Shown here: positions 5,004 through 13,816 of the stretch, piece by piece
Layout of the letters: each line of letters opens with the position of its first letter
Numbering within the stretch: the first letter of the stretch is position 1
DNA from: Octadecabacter sp.
GTDB taxonomy: Bacteria > Pseudomonadota > Alphaproteobacteria > Rhodobacterales > Rhodobacteraceae
Length of the DNA: 23,561 nucleotides
Assembly: GCA_018500065.2 (NCBI GenBank)
Contig: JAHBAO020000243.1
Location: 1-23,561, forward strand
Reading direction: 5' to 3'
Notes under the pieces: model-generated
Databases searched by the model: none
What the model was told of the DNA's origin: nothing
Seen by the model: only the letters and a program-made list of their open reading frames with translations
Program-made: the position numbers and the translations under genes

Positions 5004-5868
5004 CCAGATGCTCCGGTCCGCCAACGATCTTGGCGTCTATTTCACCCAATGCGGCGGTGTCTTTGCCTGTGTAATCCAACTGTTGCAGCACCGCGCGGAT
5101 CGCATTGACCCGTGCGCGGCGTTTGTCAGCGGATCGCACGACCATCCAAGGCGCTTCTGCCGTGTGGGTTTTTGCCAAAGTTTCGGAAATGGCAGCAGTG
5201 TATTCGTCCCATTTCTTCAATCCCTCAACGTCAATCCAGCTGAGTTTCCATTGCTTTAGCGGATCACTTTCGCGGTCCAAAAACCGCTGCAACTGCGCTG
5301 CGCGATCAACCGTCAGCCAAATTTTGAAAACCTTGATGCCTTCATCAATCAGCATCTGTTCAAACGGGTTTACCTGCTCGAACCATTTGTCGCGCTGCGT
5401 GTTGCTGCAAAAACCGAAGACTTTTTCGACCACGCCGCGATTGTACCAAGAACGGTCAAAGCAAACGATCTCGCCTGCGGTGGGCAGGTGCTGGATGTAG
5501 CGTTGAAAATACCATTGTCCGGCTTCAGCGTCCGTGGGCTTGCTGAGTGCGACAACACGCGCCCCGCGTGGGTTCAGGTTCTCGCGAAACCGTTTGATCG
5601 TGCCGCCCTTGCCAGCCGCATCGCGCCCCTCAAACACAATCGCAATCCGTTGACCGGTGTCACGCGCCCATGCCTGCATCTTCACCAGTTCAATCTGGAT
5701 CGCTGCAAGTGCGTCTTCATATTCGCGGCGCTTCCAACGTTTCTCATACGGAAAATCTGTGGCGAGGATTTCACCCTTTTTCGTGTCCTCAATTTCAAGG
5801 CGCACTTCGCTCGGGGCATCTTCGCGAAAATACCGGCTAATTTCACCGTCAAAGGGCAGGGTGGTCAT
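4996..5868 (-). CDS. ppk2: Polyphosphate kinase 2 (PPK2 family)
   Basis: PPK2 enzymes transfer phosphate between polyphosphate and nucleotides in the cytoplasm, usually making GTP or ATP from the diphosphate. This 290-residue protein has the family's Walker A GRDAAGKGGT (81-90) and Walker B DRSWYNRG (138-145), with the lid-type stretch FLDRESDPLKQWKLS. The length fits a single-domain PPK2. The ATG at 5868 has GAGG eight bases upstream. It lies 51 bases downstream of the alpha/beta hydrolase and overlaps tetR, which suggests one transcript. The preferred nucleotide cannot be settled here. Confidence 0.93.
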   Translation of the reverse strand: MTTLPFDGEISRYFREDAPSEVRLEIEDTKKGEILATDFPYEKRWKRREYEDALAAIQIELVKMQAWARDTGQRIAIVFEGRDAAGKGGTIKRFRENLNPRGARVVALSKPTDAEAGQWYFQRYIQHLPTAGEIVCFDRSWYNRGVVEKVFGFCSNTQRDKWFEQVNPFEQMLIDEGIKVFKIWLTVDRAAQLQRFLDRESDPLKQWKLSWIDVEGLKKWDEYTAAISETLAKTHTAEAPWMVVRSADKRRARVNAIRAVLQQLDYTGKDTAALGEIDAKIVGGPEHLGG

Positions 5869-5919
5869 CTGTTTTGCCTCGTCGTTTCAAGTTTGTTTCA
5901 CTATGCGGTCGCGCTGGGT

Positions 5920-6903
5920 TCAACGCAATCCGGCCTGTATCGCGATGCGGTCAATTGCGGCTTCAACACTGTCAGGATTGGCGTGATGCGGCATGTGCCC
6001 AATCCCTTCCAGCACGGTCAGGTTCGCGTGCGCAACCGCAGCCTTTAGCGGAATAGAATGAATGTCGAGGGGGACAGTTTCGTCCTGGTCGCCATGTATG
6101 ATTTCCAGCGGCATTTCGAATTCGCTTGCAAACCGCGGCGCCATTTCAACGATATGCGGGCGCAGTGTATTCACTTGTCGCGCATTCGCCCGAAAGCTGG
6201 GAGGCCGCAGGCTAAGGGTCGCGCCAATATGCGCGATATAGCCGTCTGGCACCGCTTGCGGCGCGAATATGCCCGCAATGGCGGTTTCGATCTGGTTCTT
6301 AGACGCGAACGCCGAAATCATTGGCGACAACAGTGCGCCCCCTAAGGCTGATCCGTTGACCGTGTAATAGGCCCCAAGATCGCCGGGCCAAGGGTGCGAA
6401 GGCCCCGCTAGGTTCACCACGCCCGCGGTGTTTTCGGGATGATTAAGCCCCCAAGCTAATGCGACAGACCCGCCATAAGAATGGCCCAGCACGATGGGAC
6501 GATCTGCCCCCAATTGACGGGAAGCGGCCTGCAACATTTCCGCTTGGGCTGCGGGGCTTTCGGCTGTGGTATTAAACGCGCCCTCAAAATCATCCGATAG
6601 ACGGTCCGTATAGCCAAACCCCGGGCGGTCAAACACGATGACGCGGTAACGATCCGTGAGGCGGTCCATGAAATCAAAGGTGAATTCACGGGTGTTGCCA
6701 CCCGCACCGTGGATCAACACAACGTCTGGCCCTGCACCCGCGACAACCGCGTGAACCTGGCGGCCATTCACCTCAATGAATTGCCCTGTCGGGGGGAATT
6801 CACGTTCAGCGGTCGCGCCTTGAAGATCGGATTGTCGATCCGTCAAAACAGCTGCACCCGCGAGGGCCGCCGCGGAAAAGGCCGCAAAAAGTTTGAATGG
6901 CAC
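5920..6903 (-). CDS. Alpha/beta hydrolase, probably exported or membrane-anchored
   Basis: A 327-residue alpha/beta-hydrolase-fold enzyme. Visible features are the oxyanion region IHGAGGN (64-70), the nucleophile elbow GHSYGG (Ser142), the acid in HGDQDETVP (about 270) and the catalytic His in GIGHMPHH (about 304). The first 20 residues (MPFKLFAAFSAAALAGAAVL) form a hydrophobic signal or anchor. The start is GTG at 6903 with AGGT about eight bases upstream. It is the first gene of the hydrolase-PPK2-tetR unit. Link with PPK2 and a TetR regulator might point to polyester or polyphosphate storage metabolism, but the substrate (ester, lipid, haloalkane or other) cannot be told from sequence. Confidence 0.88.
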   Translation of the reverse strand: MPFKLFAAFSAAALAGAAVLTDRQSDLQGATAEREFPPTGQFIEVNGRQVHAVVAGAGPDVVLIHGAGGNTREFTFDFMDRLTDRYRVIVFDRPGFGYTDRLSDDFEGAFNTTAESPAAQAEMLQAASRQLGADRPIVLGHSYGGSVALAWGLNHPENTAGVVNLAGPSHPWPGDLGAYYTVNGSALGGALLSPMISAFASKNQIETAIAGIFAPQAVPDGYIAHIGATLSLRPPSFRANARQVNTLRPHIVEMAPRFASEFEMPLEIIHGDQDETVPLDIHSIPLKAAVAHANLTVLEGIGHMPHHANPDSVEAAIDRIAIQAGLR

Positions 6904-6922
6904 GTTGGTTACCTGCTTTATG

Positions 6923-6937
6923 TGTTAACGTTTAACA
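6923..6937. promoter_or_regulatory. Palindromic operator candidate for the TetR regulator
   Basis: TGTTAA-CGT-TTAACA, perfect 6-bp arms around a 3-base centre, lies 20-34 bases upstream of the hydrolase GTG. The size and symmetry suit a TetR dimer, and the tetR gene is the last of this transcription unit. Binding would block a promoter here, giving autoregulation. This is inference from position and symmetry. Confidence 0.5.
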
Positions 6938-6982
6938 TAAGCGTCATCGGCGAGAACGCAAACACCGCGCGACAGGCAACCC

Positions 6983-7948
6983 TTATTCCGTCGCGTCTGC
7001 AGACGCACGCAAATCAGTGCTGCTGAGCCCGATTTGATCAATATCATAGGGTGTTGTCAGGTAGATCTCTGAAATCCAGTTACCATAAAGCAAATGCGCG
7101 TGGCTGCGCCACTTGTTCATCGGGGTCTTCGATGGATCATCATTTGGGTAATAATCCACGGGAATTTGGATCTCTGCACCCTCGATCTGATTGCTCTCCA
7201 GATCGCGCTTATATTCTTGGTTCAGGGTGTCGCTGTCGTATTCAAAGTGGTTGAACACATAAATCGCACGGTGCGTCCGATCTTCCACCAGCGCCGGACC
7301 GACCTCATCTGAATCCAGTAATGTGGTTAGGCCAGCGGCATCAATCTCGTCGCGCTTCATCTCTGTCCAGCGACTGACAGGCATTGTCAGCTCGTCAGAA
7401 AACCCCCTAAGATACGTGCTTTGCGGGGCGTTGTTCATGTGGCGGTAGCAGCCAAATAACTTGGTATCCAACAGGTGTTTCTGAACCCCGTGGAAGTGGT
7501 TGATCATGGCCATGCCACCCCAACACACGCCAAACGTGGAATGCACGTTGGTTTGGGTCCAGTCCATGACTTCGCGCAGCTCGTCCCAATAGGTCACGTC
7601 CTCAAAGTCGAGGTGTTCAATCGGGGCACCGGTGATGATGAGACCGTCAAATTTCTGGTCTTTCACCTCTTGGAAGGTGCGGTAGAATTCTTCCATGTGG
7701 TCGGCCGCGGTGTTGCGGGCCTCGTGTTCAGACATGCGGATCAGCGTCAATTCGATCTGCAATGGCGTCGCACCAATCAGCCTAGCGAATTGATTTTCAG
7801 TCTGAATTTTCTTTGGCATCAGGTTCAGGATACCAATGCGCATTGGACGAATGTCTTGGGTGTCCGCCACAGAACGTCCCATTACCATCACACCCTCGCG
7901 CGAAAGCACGTCGTAAGCAGGGAGAGAACGGGGAAGACGAATGGGCAT
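6983..7948 (-). CDS. metA: Homoserine O-acetyltransferase (MetA family)
   Basis: The first committed step of methionine synthesis: acylation of homoserine. The 321-residue protein aligns by eye along its whole length with MetA, with nucleophile Cys142 (FGVCWGG) and the His234/Glu236 pair (NHFEYD). Residue 111 is Glu (TGAPIEHLDF); the Escherichia coli succinyl-transferring enzyme has Gly there, and Glu111 is the known determinant of acetyl-CoA use, so acetylation is predicted despite the MetA fold. The ATG at 7948 follows the ATPase gene by 40 bases; those 40 bases are too few for a riboswitch and show none of the SAM-II signature often found before alphaproteobacterial metA. Confidence 0.95.
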   Translation of the reverse strand: MPIRLPRSLPAYDVLSREGVMVMGRSVADTQDIRPMRIGILNLMPKKIQTENQFARLIGATPLQIELTLIRMSEHEARNTAADHMEEFYRTFQEVKDQKFDGLIITGAPIEHLDFEDVTYWDELREVMDWTQTNVHSTFGVCWGGMAMINHFHGVQKHLLDTKLFGCYRHMNNAPQSTYLRGFSDELTMPVSRWTEMKRDEIDAAGLTTLLDSDEVGPALVEDRTHRAIYVFNHFEYDSDTLNQEYKRDLESNQIEGAEIQIPVDYYPNDDPSKTPMNKWRSHAHLLYGNWISEIYLTTPYDIDQIGLSSTDLRASADATE

Positions 7949-7988
7949 TGGAATGAACCTATGTTGAAGAACAGTTTACGTAATGTGC

Positions 7989-8852
7989 TTAGGTGCGGGC
8001 CTCAAGACCTTGCGCGATCACGGCGATAAAATCCGCCTCGTCACGCACCGTCGCCATGTCTGAGGCATCGACTGTGATACCCCAGTTCTTGGCCATATCA
8101 CTATAGCGGGGTTGGCGGTGCGCAAGGGCGCGGGCATAGGTCCAACGGATGAAAGAATCTGGGTCAACATCACCTTCTTTCATCTTGTTTTCGCTTAGAT
8201 ATTCAGTCCAGCACCTCAACAAGAACTCTGGCTGATAGGCCATCGGTTTAGGGGCTTTGTCAAAGCGTGCAACAAGATCAGCGGTGTGGTCGTCACTGCC
8301 TTTGATCCAGACCATAAGCGCGCTGTCTGACAGCATTTTCAAAACCGGATCTTGCGGGTCGGTCGCATCTACCCATTCACAAATCGAGCCGCCTGTATCG
8401 CAGACGAAATGTGGGTAGCCATAAAGCGCCTGTGCGCGGTCCCTGAAATAGGGCGTGTCGCGCAATGCATCAAGTTCGGCGCGTTTGAATTGCTCTTGGC
8501 GGCGCTGGTACTCGGCCATTGGCAGACCGCCCTTGGCCGGATCGCCGGGCTTGCCGAGGTAGGTGCTGACAGGCGTGAGGTTATCAAACGTGATGTTGGA
8601 CCCAATGTGGATGCTGTCAGACATCAACAATTCACGCAAAAATGGCACCTTCATCGCCTCGGCCTTGGCGTTATCGGCGATGAATTCGCCCATGTAGCGC
8701 GTGCCGATGCGGTAATCTATCGAGTAGTGAAACCAGCTTTGTGTATCGCGCAACATATTGGAGACATAGGTTTTTCCCAGTCCCGACATCGCAAAAAGCA
8801 GCACACGTTTTTGCGCGGCATTGGTCCAGTCTGAGGCGGTTTGATAAGTCAT
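7989..8852 (-). CDS. P-loop ATPase of unknown role, conserved in Rhodobacteraceae
   Basis: A 287-residue cytoplasmic protein with an N-terminal P-loop, FAMSGLGKTYVSN (about 20-32), and no membrane segment. The rest lacks a motif that names a function; the layout (P-loop at the start, CDTGGSICEW mid-protein, VWIKGSDDHTADL as a nucleotide-kinase-like strand) resembles small kinase-like ATPases annotated simply as ATPase in roseobacters. It lies 40 bases upstream of metA on the same strand and downstream of the terminator at 8888-8919, so it probably starts a transcript that includes metA. Whether it acts in methionine metabolism is unknown. Confidence 0.8.
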   Translation of the reverse strand: MTYQTASDWTNAAQKRVLLFAMSGLGKTYVSNMLRDTQSWFHYSIDYRIGTRYMGEFIADNAKAEAMKVPFLRELLMSDSIHIGSNITFDNLTPVSTYLGKPGDPAKGGLPMAEYQRRQEQFKRAELDALRDTPYFRDRAQALYGYPHFVCDTGGSICEWVDATDPQDPVLKMLSDSALMVWIKGSDDHTADLVARFDKAPKPMAYQPEFLLRCWTEYLSENKMKEGDVDPDSFIRWTYARALAHRQPRYSDMAKNWGITVDASDMATVRDEADFIAVIAQGLEART

Positions 8853-8887
8853 GGGGCTTGGGTAACGCGAAGGAACGCAGTGGGCAA

Positions 8888-8919
8888 CGAAAAAGCCCCA
8901 CCGTTAAGGGCGGGGCTTT
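8888..8919 (-). terminator. Intrinsic terminator of the FadL-like gene
   Basis: On the - strand, AAAGCCCC (8919-8912) pairs with GGGGCTTT (8899-8892), extended by GC pairs inside, and is followed by TTTTCG. It lies about 25 bases after the stop of the FadL-like gene and before the ATPase start. Confidence 0.85.
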
Positions 8920-8942
8920 GGAAATCCGTATGTTTGGATCAC

Positions 8943-9971
8943 TTAAAAATTATAAGCAACTTTCAGGCCGATGCCGATGGCAGAGTTGTCGGCAAATTCT
9001 GGCGTTCCAGCACCGAATTTGGTCAAATCACCCGTAGCATCGCCAATCTGAATGTAACGCACTCCGCCGGATATTTCGACGCCGTTGTCCATTGTGTAAG
9101 CGCCGCCGACTTGCAGGCTGACGTAACCGTCGGTTGGGGAAAATGCAGATGCAAGACCACCCTGTGCTTTTTCGTAGCCAACACTTAATGACCCAGAAAA
9201 GCTCTCAGAGAACCGGCGACCAACACCGACGTTGTAGGTAAATGCGTCATTGCTTGGCGCGTAGAACTGACCAACAGCGCCGTTGCTTTCTGTCAAAGAC
9301 GCTTGCGACCATTCTGCCCAACGAATTGACCCGAACACCAATGTGTCGGTAGCCACACCTGTTTGGAAATCAAGGTTTACGGATTCTGGGAAGGCCGCAC
9401 TGAGCGTTGTTGGTAGCGTGATTCCGTCGAGTTCGATATCTATCGCGCTCGAATAGGTCAGTGCGACACGCAGGGCGATGTCGGGACGTTCATAGGCAGC
9501 TCCCAAAACGTAGCCTGTTCCTGTTCCAGTCTCATAGGTGTTAACGAAAGCACCCAAAGTCAGCTCACCGCTGGTTTCAAGATAACGCAGACCGGCGTGA
9601 ACCGATACATTCTCGTTTACTTGATACTGTCCAAGTGCCGTAATGCTTGCGCTGTCGACGATGCCTGCAATTGGCAAACCAACATAGGCCACATCTGAAC
9701 CAAACGGCTGGTCAAAAATCAGCGCGAGGGCGACACTGTCGTTTATTTGCTTTCTGTAACCCAAACCAAGCTGCGTGTAGGAAGCAGCCATATTGTCGCC
9801 TCCTAGAGCAGTAGAGGATACGCTCGGCGAAACAGAACCGAAGCTCAGCTCAGCGTAGTCACCCTCTTCAAAAATTATCCCGATACCTTGACCAGAGCGA
9901 TCCAAACCGCCCGCGGCTGCGATGCTGGTGGTCATAAGCAGGGCTGCGCCTGCTGTCATAATCTTGTTCAT
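8943..9971 (-). CDS. FadL/OmpP1-like outer-membrane protein
   Basis: A beta-barrel outer-membrane channel for hydrophobic compounds, by resemblance to the OmpP1/FadL/TodX family. The start is ATG at 9971 (342 residues) with GGGAAGAG just upstream; a frame from 9998 only adds a hydrophilic leader. It begins with a signal peptide, MNKIMTAGAALLMTTSIAAA, and ends in the aromatic residue expected of barrel proteins (VAYNF). Alternating hydrophobic stretches with Gly and aromatics (LGLGYRKQI, VGYEKAQGG, ISGGVRYIQIG) run through the chain. It is shorter than E. coli FadL, which is common in marine alphaproteobacteria. It has its own terminator. The substrate is unknown; long-chain fatty acids or hydrocarbons are possible. 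Confidence 0.85.
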   Translation of the reverse strand: MNKIMTAGAALLMTTSIAAAGGLDRSGQGIGIIFEEGDYAELSFGSVSPSVSSTALGGDNMAASYTQLGLGYRKQINDSVALALIFDQPFGSDVAYVGLPIAGIVDSASITALGQYQVNENVSVHAGLRYLETSGELTLGAFVNTYETGTGTGYVLGAAYERPDIALRVALTYSSAIDIELDGITLPTTLSAAFPESVNLDFQTGVATDTLVFGSIRWAEWSQASLTESNGAVGQFYAPSNDAFTYNVGVGRRFSESFSGSLSVGYEKAQGGLASAFSPTDGYVSLQVGGAYTMDNGVEISGGVRYIQIGDATGDLTKFGAGTPEFADNSAIGIGLKVAYNF

Positions 9972-10107
9972 GTCTCTTCCCTTATCCCTAGAGTGCATGT
10001 CTTTTCCCTGCGCGTAATCTTAGGGAGGGTGCGGCATTTTGGTCAATTCTTATCCCGCCGTGACGCTACGTCTAAACCCCCGCGGTCTCGAATTGGCGAC
10101 AAATGCA

Positions 10108-10971
10108 TCACGCTTTTGCAGGTTGGCCATAGGTGATATTGAGGTAATTGGCCGCGAAAATGACAGCTGCGCCCACGAAAATCCACGGATCCAAAGCCTC
10201 GTTGTAGACCAGTGCGGCGACAATCGCGATGACGGGAAGCCGGATGAAGTCGATCGGCATAACGATATTTGCCGGCGCAAGGGACAGGGCCGTGGTCAGG
10301 CAGAAATGCGCGATAAGCCCCGCAAAGCCGATCAAAATGATCCACGGTAGGGCGGTGCTGCTAGGGAGGGCAATGTCGCCATCATATCCCGCGCAGATGA
10401 TTCCAAAGATCGCTTGCAGCACAGTGAGCCAAAACAGGATGCAGGTGATGGATTGAGTTCGCGTCAGCTTGCGTGTGAAAATTGCGGTGAAGGCAAATGC
10501 GATTGCGGCGCAGGCGGCGGCGATTGTCCCTGCAGAAATTCCAGTTTGAAACGGCTGGGTGACGATCATCACACCCATAAATCCCAAAAGGGCCGAGATA
10601 ACGCCAACCCGCGTGAGGCGCTCTCCCAACATAATCGGTGCCAAGAGGATGACCCAAATTGGTGATGTAAATTCTAATGCAAACAATTGTGTTAGTGGGA
10701 TCAGGGGGAGGGCGAAAAACCACAGGTTTTGCCCAGTGAAATGCGCCGCATTGCGGAGTGCGTGCAGCCCAAGCTGTTGGCGGTTTACTTGGCTGATTGT
10801 TCCTGCCGCCGATGCCACGACCAAAACAATTGCGATCCCCGTTAGGCTGCGGAACATCATGATCTCAAAGGTATCAAGCTCAAGACTGACAGCGCGTCCA
10901 GCGATCGCCATTGATGTGAAAGACACAATCGCACCGATCATCCAAAGCCCTGCGCGCACTGTGTCTGTCAT
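10108..10971 (-). CDS. DMT-superfamily permease (EamA type)
   Basis: A 287-residue inner-membrane transporter of the drug/metabolite superfamily. About ten hydrophobic segments arranged as two EamA repeats can be followed, the first with SLTGIAIVLVV and LTQLFALEFTSPIWVILLAP, the second with FLTTALSLAPANIVMP-like sequence (here FCLTTALSLAPANIVMPIDF). The start is ATG at 10971 because GGAGG lies five bases upstream; the longer frame from 11025 lacks this. Substrate unknown; relatives export amino acids, nucleobases or drugs. It is followed, after about 140 bases, by the FadL-like gene on the same strand. Confidence 0.9.
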   Translation of the reverse strand: MTDTVRAGLWMIGAIVSFTSMAIAGRAVSLELDTFEIMMFRSLTGIAIVLVVASAAGTISQVNRQQLGLHALRNAAHFTGQNLWFFALPLIPLTQLFALEFTSPIWVILLAPIMLGERLTRVGVISALLGFMGVMIVTQPFQTGISAGTIAAACAAIAFAFTAIFTRKLTRTQSITCILFWLTVLQAIFGIICAGYDGDIALPSSTALPWIILIGFAGLIAHFCLTTALSLAPANIVMPIDFIRLPVIAIVAALVYNEALDPWIFVGAAVIFAANYLNITYGQPAKA

Positions 10972-11074
10972 TTGGGCCTCCGTCACCACTATGTGAGTGC
11001 TGCCAGCTTGACAGGCCACGCGCAAGGGGGCGTTGTGGTTGCATGTCGTTTGATTTGATCGTCGACGCCCTGCG

Positions 11075-11410
11075 TTAGTTCGCCAAGCAACTGCCGATCA
11101 ACAGCAGGGGCGTTTCCCCGCGTTGTGTCAACACCCGCACGGCGCTTTGTCCGTCATCGGATGGGTTTTCCAGCAGAACAATGGCCGTGTCGCCGCGCCC
11201 GACGAATGTGAACGCTTGCGGCCAATCTTTACCTTCGGCTGTTGTCACCAACTGTAGTGTCATGTCCGAGGGGCGCACATAATCCAGCGTCGCGGTGTTT
11301 GCTGCGATTTCGAGCGCCCAATCGGGGTCTTGGCCCGAACAGGTCATATCGTCGACCTGTTGTGCAACAGCGGGGGCCGCCAAAAACGTGATGAAGATAA
11401 TGGAGCGCAT
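11075..11410 (-). CDS. Small secreted protein of unknown function
   Basis: A 111-residue protein with a signal peptide (MRSIIFITFLAAPAVA, cut likely before QQVDD). The mature part has two Cys (TCSGQDPDW and IGSCLAN at the very end) that could form a disulfide in the periplasm, and beta-rich sequence (AFTFVGRGDTAIVLL). AGGG lies seven bases before the ATG at 11410. It follows the YdcF-like gene by 22 bases and probably shares its transcript. No domain name can be given with confidence. Confidence 0.75.
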   Translation of the reverse strand: MRSIIFITFLAAPAVAQQVDDMTCSGQDPDWALEIAANTATLDYVRPSDMTLQLVTTAEGKDWPQAFTFVGRGDTAIVLLENPSDDGQSAVRVLTQRGETPLLLIGSCLAN

Positions 11411-11432
11411 GGCTTAACCCTAGCGAACGCGG

Positions 11433-12110
11433 TTAGTGAAGCCAACCAAGCTGTTTGCTTGGCGATATTGAATAGGCCAGCGCACGTCCTGCGTTAAACC
11501 AGATTGCAAGGCTTTCACGGACCAAGACGAGCCAGTTCACAACGTTCTGAGGTGGGTCGCGGCGAACGTTTTCAGACATGACCAACTGAAAATTCTTATC
11601 GTTTGGTAAACCCATTTCCCAGCGTGCCCAATGGAACGATGCCCATGAACGGGGCAAATGGAAGGCTTCTGTCACTAGGATAATATCTTGTGCGTCTGGG
11701 ATGAGTTCTAACGAGAACAACGCATTTTGCAGGGTCGATTGGGCACGCCCTTCGATCACGGTGTTTTCTGCCGGCACACCCCGCGATTGGGCATAAAGCG
11801 CCATTTGCGCGCCAGCATTCGGCCCATCAACGCGCGCAATCCCACCACTGAACACAATTGCAGGCGCAAGACCCGCTTTAAAAAGCTGAACGCAGCGATC
11901 AACACGTATCAGGGCCGCGCGGTCCAATGTGCCAGCGCCATCCATACCCGCACCAAGACAGATGATAACATCCGCCTTTTGCATCCCGCGCACGTCGGGT
12001 TCAGGCCACAGGAACGTCCACGCCAGCATTGCCAAGGTCATCGCGACGAAAGCCACACCACCCAGTTTCGCTAAACGTGCTAGGAAACGGGCGGGCCGTA
12101 TTATTCCCAC
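11433..12110 (-). CDS. YdcF-like protein (DUF218)
   Basis: A 225-residue protein with an N-terminal membrane anchor (about 15-34, LGGVAFVAMTLAMLAWTFLW) and a DUF218/YdcF domain: ADVIICLGAGMDGAG (46-60), a strand ending IVFSGGIAR, and LVTEAFHLPRSW toward the C-terminus. Family members are linked to cell-envelope processes, but the reaction is not settled. The GTG start at 12110 lies within the last codons of guaA (10-base overlap), which makes guaA-ydcF-secreted protein a likely operon. Confidence 0.88.
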   Translation of the reverse strand: MGIIRPARFLARLAKLGGVAFVAMTLAMLAWTFLWPEPDVRGMQKADVIICLGAGMDGAGTLDRAALIRVDRCVQLFKAGLAPAIVFSGGIARVDGPNAGAQMALYAQSRGVPAENTVIEGRAQSTLQNALFSLELIPDAQDIILVTEAFHLPRSWASFHWARWEMGLPNDKNFQLVMSENVRRDPPQNVVNWLVLVRESLAIWFNAGRALAYSISPSKQLGWLH

Positions 12111-13675
12111 TCAATCGTGCCCGGCGGTTTGGATGTGATGTCATAGGTGACGCGGTTGATGCCAGCGACTTCGTTGATGATGCGTGTTGCGGTTTCACCC
12201 AAGAAATCATGGCTGAACGGATAGTAGTCCGCCGTCATACCATCAACAGACGTCACCGCACGTAGCGCACAGGCGAAATCATAAGTGCGCCCGTCACCCA
12301 TCACGCCAACGGTGCGCACAGGCAGGATCGCGACAAAGGCTTGCCAGATTTCATCGTACAACCCGTGTTTGCGGATCTGGTCGATATAGACGGCATCAGC
12401 TTCGCGCAGGATATCGAGCTTTTGGCGGGTAATTTCACCGGGGCAGCGGATTGCCAGGCCCGGTCCAGGGAAAGGGTGGCGACCAATAAAGCTGGCAGGC
12501 AAGCCCAGCTCATGCCCCAAAACGCGCACTTCGTCTTTGAACAGCTCGCGCAGGGGTTCAACCAGCTTCAGGCCCATCTTTTCGGGCAGGCCACCAACGT
12601 TGTGGTGACTTTTGATCGTCACCGAAGGGCCGCCGGAAAATGACACGGATTCAATGACATCCGGGTAAAGCGTGCCTTGTGCAAGGAATTCAGCGCCTTC
12701 GATGTCATTGGCGTATTTTTGGAACACCTCGATGAACAAACGACCGATGATTTTGCGTTTTGTCTCAGGGTCCGACTGGCCTTCGAGTTCGCCCAAGAAC
12801 AGGTCCGCCTCGTCAGCGTGGATGACCTGCAAGTTCATGTTGTCGCGGAACATCGCGATCACGTCCGTGCCCTCATCCTTGCGCAACAATCCGTGGTCAA
12901 CAAACACGCAGGTCAACTGGTCGCCAATCGCTTCGTGGAGTAGGGCGGCCGTAACAGACGAATCCACGCCGCCGGACAACCCACAGATGACCTTCTTGTC
13001 GCCAACCTGTTCACGGATTTTTTCAATCGCGATGTCTTTATAAGCGTCCATCGTCCAGTCGCCGGCGAAGCCCGCAAGTTTGACAAAATTCTCATATAGT
13101 TTCGCACCGCGCGGGGTGTGGTGCACTTCTGGGTGGAACTGCACACCGTAGAAATGGCGGCTTGTGTCGGCCAGCACTGCATAAGGTGCGTTGGGGGAGG
13201 TTCCATGAACCTCAAACCCGGGTGCGATTTTTGACACGTGGTCGCCGTGGCTCATCCAGACTTGCTCATCGCCGTCCGTGAACCAACCATCCAGCAGATC
13301 AAGCGCACCCTTTGGCGTGACCTTGGCGCGACCAAATTCAGCCGTGCCACCACCGCCGGATATCTTGCCACCTTCAACCAAACCACCCAATTGCATCATC
13401 ATGGTTTGCTGGCCGTAACAAATGCCCAGAACCGGAATGCCCATCGTCCAAAGGCTTTCTGGCGCGCGGGGGCTGCCGTCACGCGTAACAGAATCTGGCC
13501 CGCCGGAGAGGATCACCGCCTTGGGGTTAATCTCAGCAAGAACCGTGTCCGTGACGTTCTGATAAGGGTGAATTTCACAATAGACATTCTGTTCGCGCAA
13601 CCGCCGCGCAATCAGCTGCGTCACTTGGGAACCAAAGTCGATGATAAGAAGGGTGTCGTGTGTGATATTATCCAT
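12101..13675 (-). CDS. guaA: GMP synthase (glutamine-hydrolysing)
   Basis: Converts XMP to GMP using ATP and glutamine, the last step of guanine nucleotide synthesis. With the start at ATG 13675 (MDNITHDT) it has 524 residues, the normal length; the 18 extra residues from 13729 are Cys/Arg-rich and unlike the family. The glutamine amidotransferase domain has Cys86 (GICYGQQ), His181 and Glu183 (FHPEVHH); the ATP pyrophosphatase P-loop is SGGVDSS (234-240); the C-terminal dimerisation domain ends DITSKPPGTIEWE as usual. It is divergent from the MttB-family gene with 141 bases between, which must hold both promoters. The stop overlaps the ydcF-like start. Confidence 0.97.
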   Translation of the reverse strand: MDNITHDTLLIIDFGSQVTQLIARRLREQNVYCEIHPYQNVTDTVLAEINPKAVILSGGPDSVTRDGSPRAPESLWTMGIPVLGICYGQQTMMMQLGGLVEGGKISGGGGTAEFGRAKVTPKGALDLLDGWFTDGDEQVWMSHGDHVSKIAPGFEVHGTSPNAPYAVLADTSRHFYGVQFHPEVHHTPRGAKLYENFVKLAGFAGDWTMDAYKDIAIEKIREQVGDKKVICGLSGGVDSSVTAALLHEAIGDQLTCVFVDHGLLRKDEGTDVIAMFRDNMNLQVIHADEADLFLGELEGQSDPETKRKIIGRLFIEVFQKYANDIEGAEFLAQGTLYPDVIESVSFSGGPSVTIKSHHNVGGLPEKMGLKLVEPLRELFKDEVRVLGHELGLPASFIGRHPFPGPGLAIRCPGEITRQKLDILREADAVYIDQIRKHGLYDEIWQAFVAILPVRTVGVMGDGRTYDFACALRAVTSVDGMTADYYPFSHDFLGETATRIINEVAGINRVTYDITSKPPGTIEWE

Positions 13676-13816
13676 GTGGTCTCGTAAAACGGACCGCGCG
13701 GGGGTGCAAGAGCATGGAGAGGCCCGCAATGTCGCTTTCGCCTCTTATTGGCCGCTTCTTTTCAAATCAGATACTGCAGCGCGTTGTAGCGTCTCCATCA
13801 ACAGGATTCTAATGGG

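Noticed and set aside
5488..6048. 186-codon + strand frame opposite PPK2 and the hydrolase
   Set aside because: It spans two real genes and their gap on the other strand and shows no domain.
7949..7988. SAM-II riboswitch before metA
   Set aside because: Only 40 bases separate metA from the upstream gene, and the conserved SAM-II pseudoknot words were not found.
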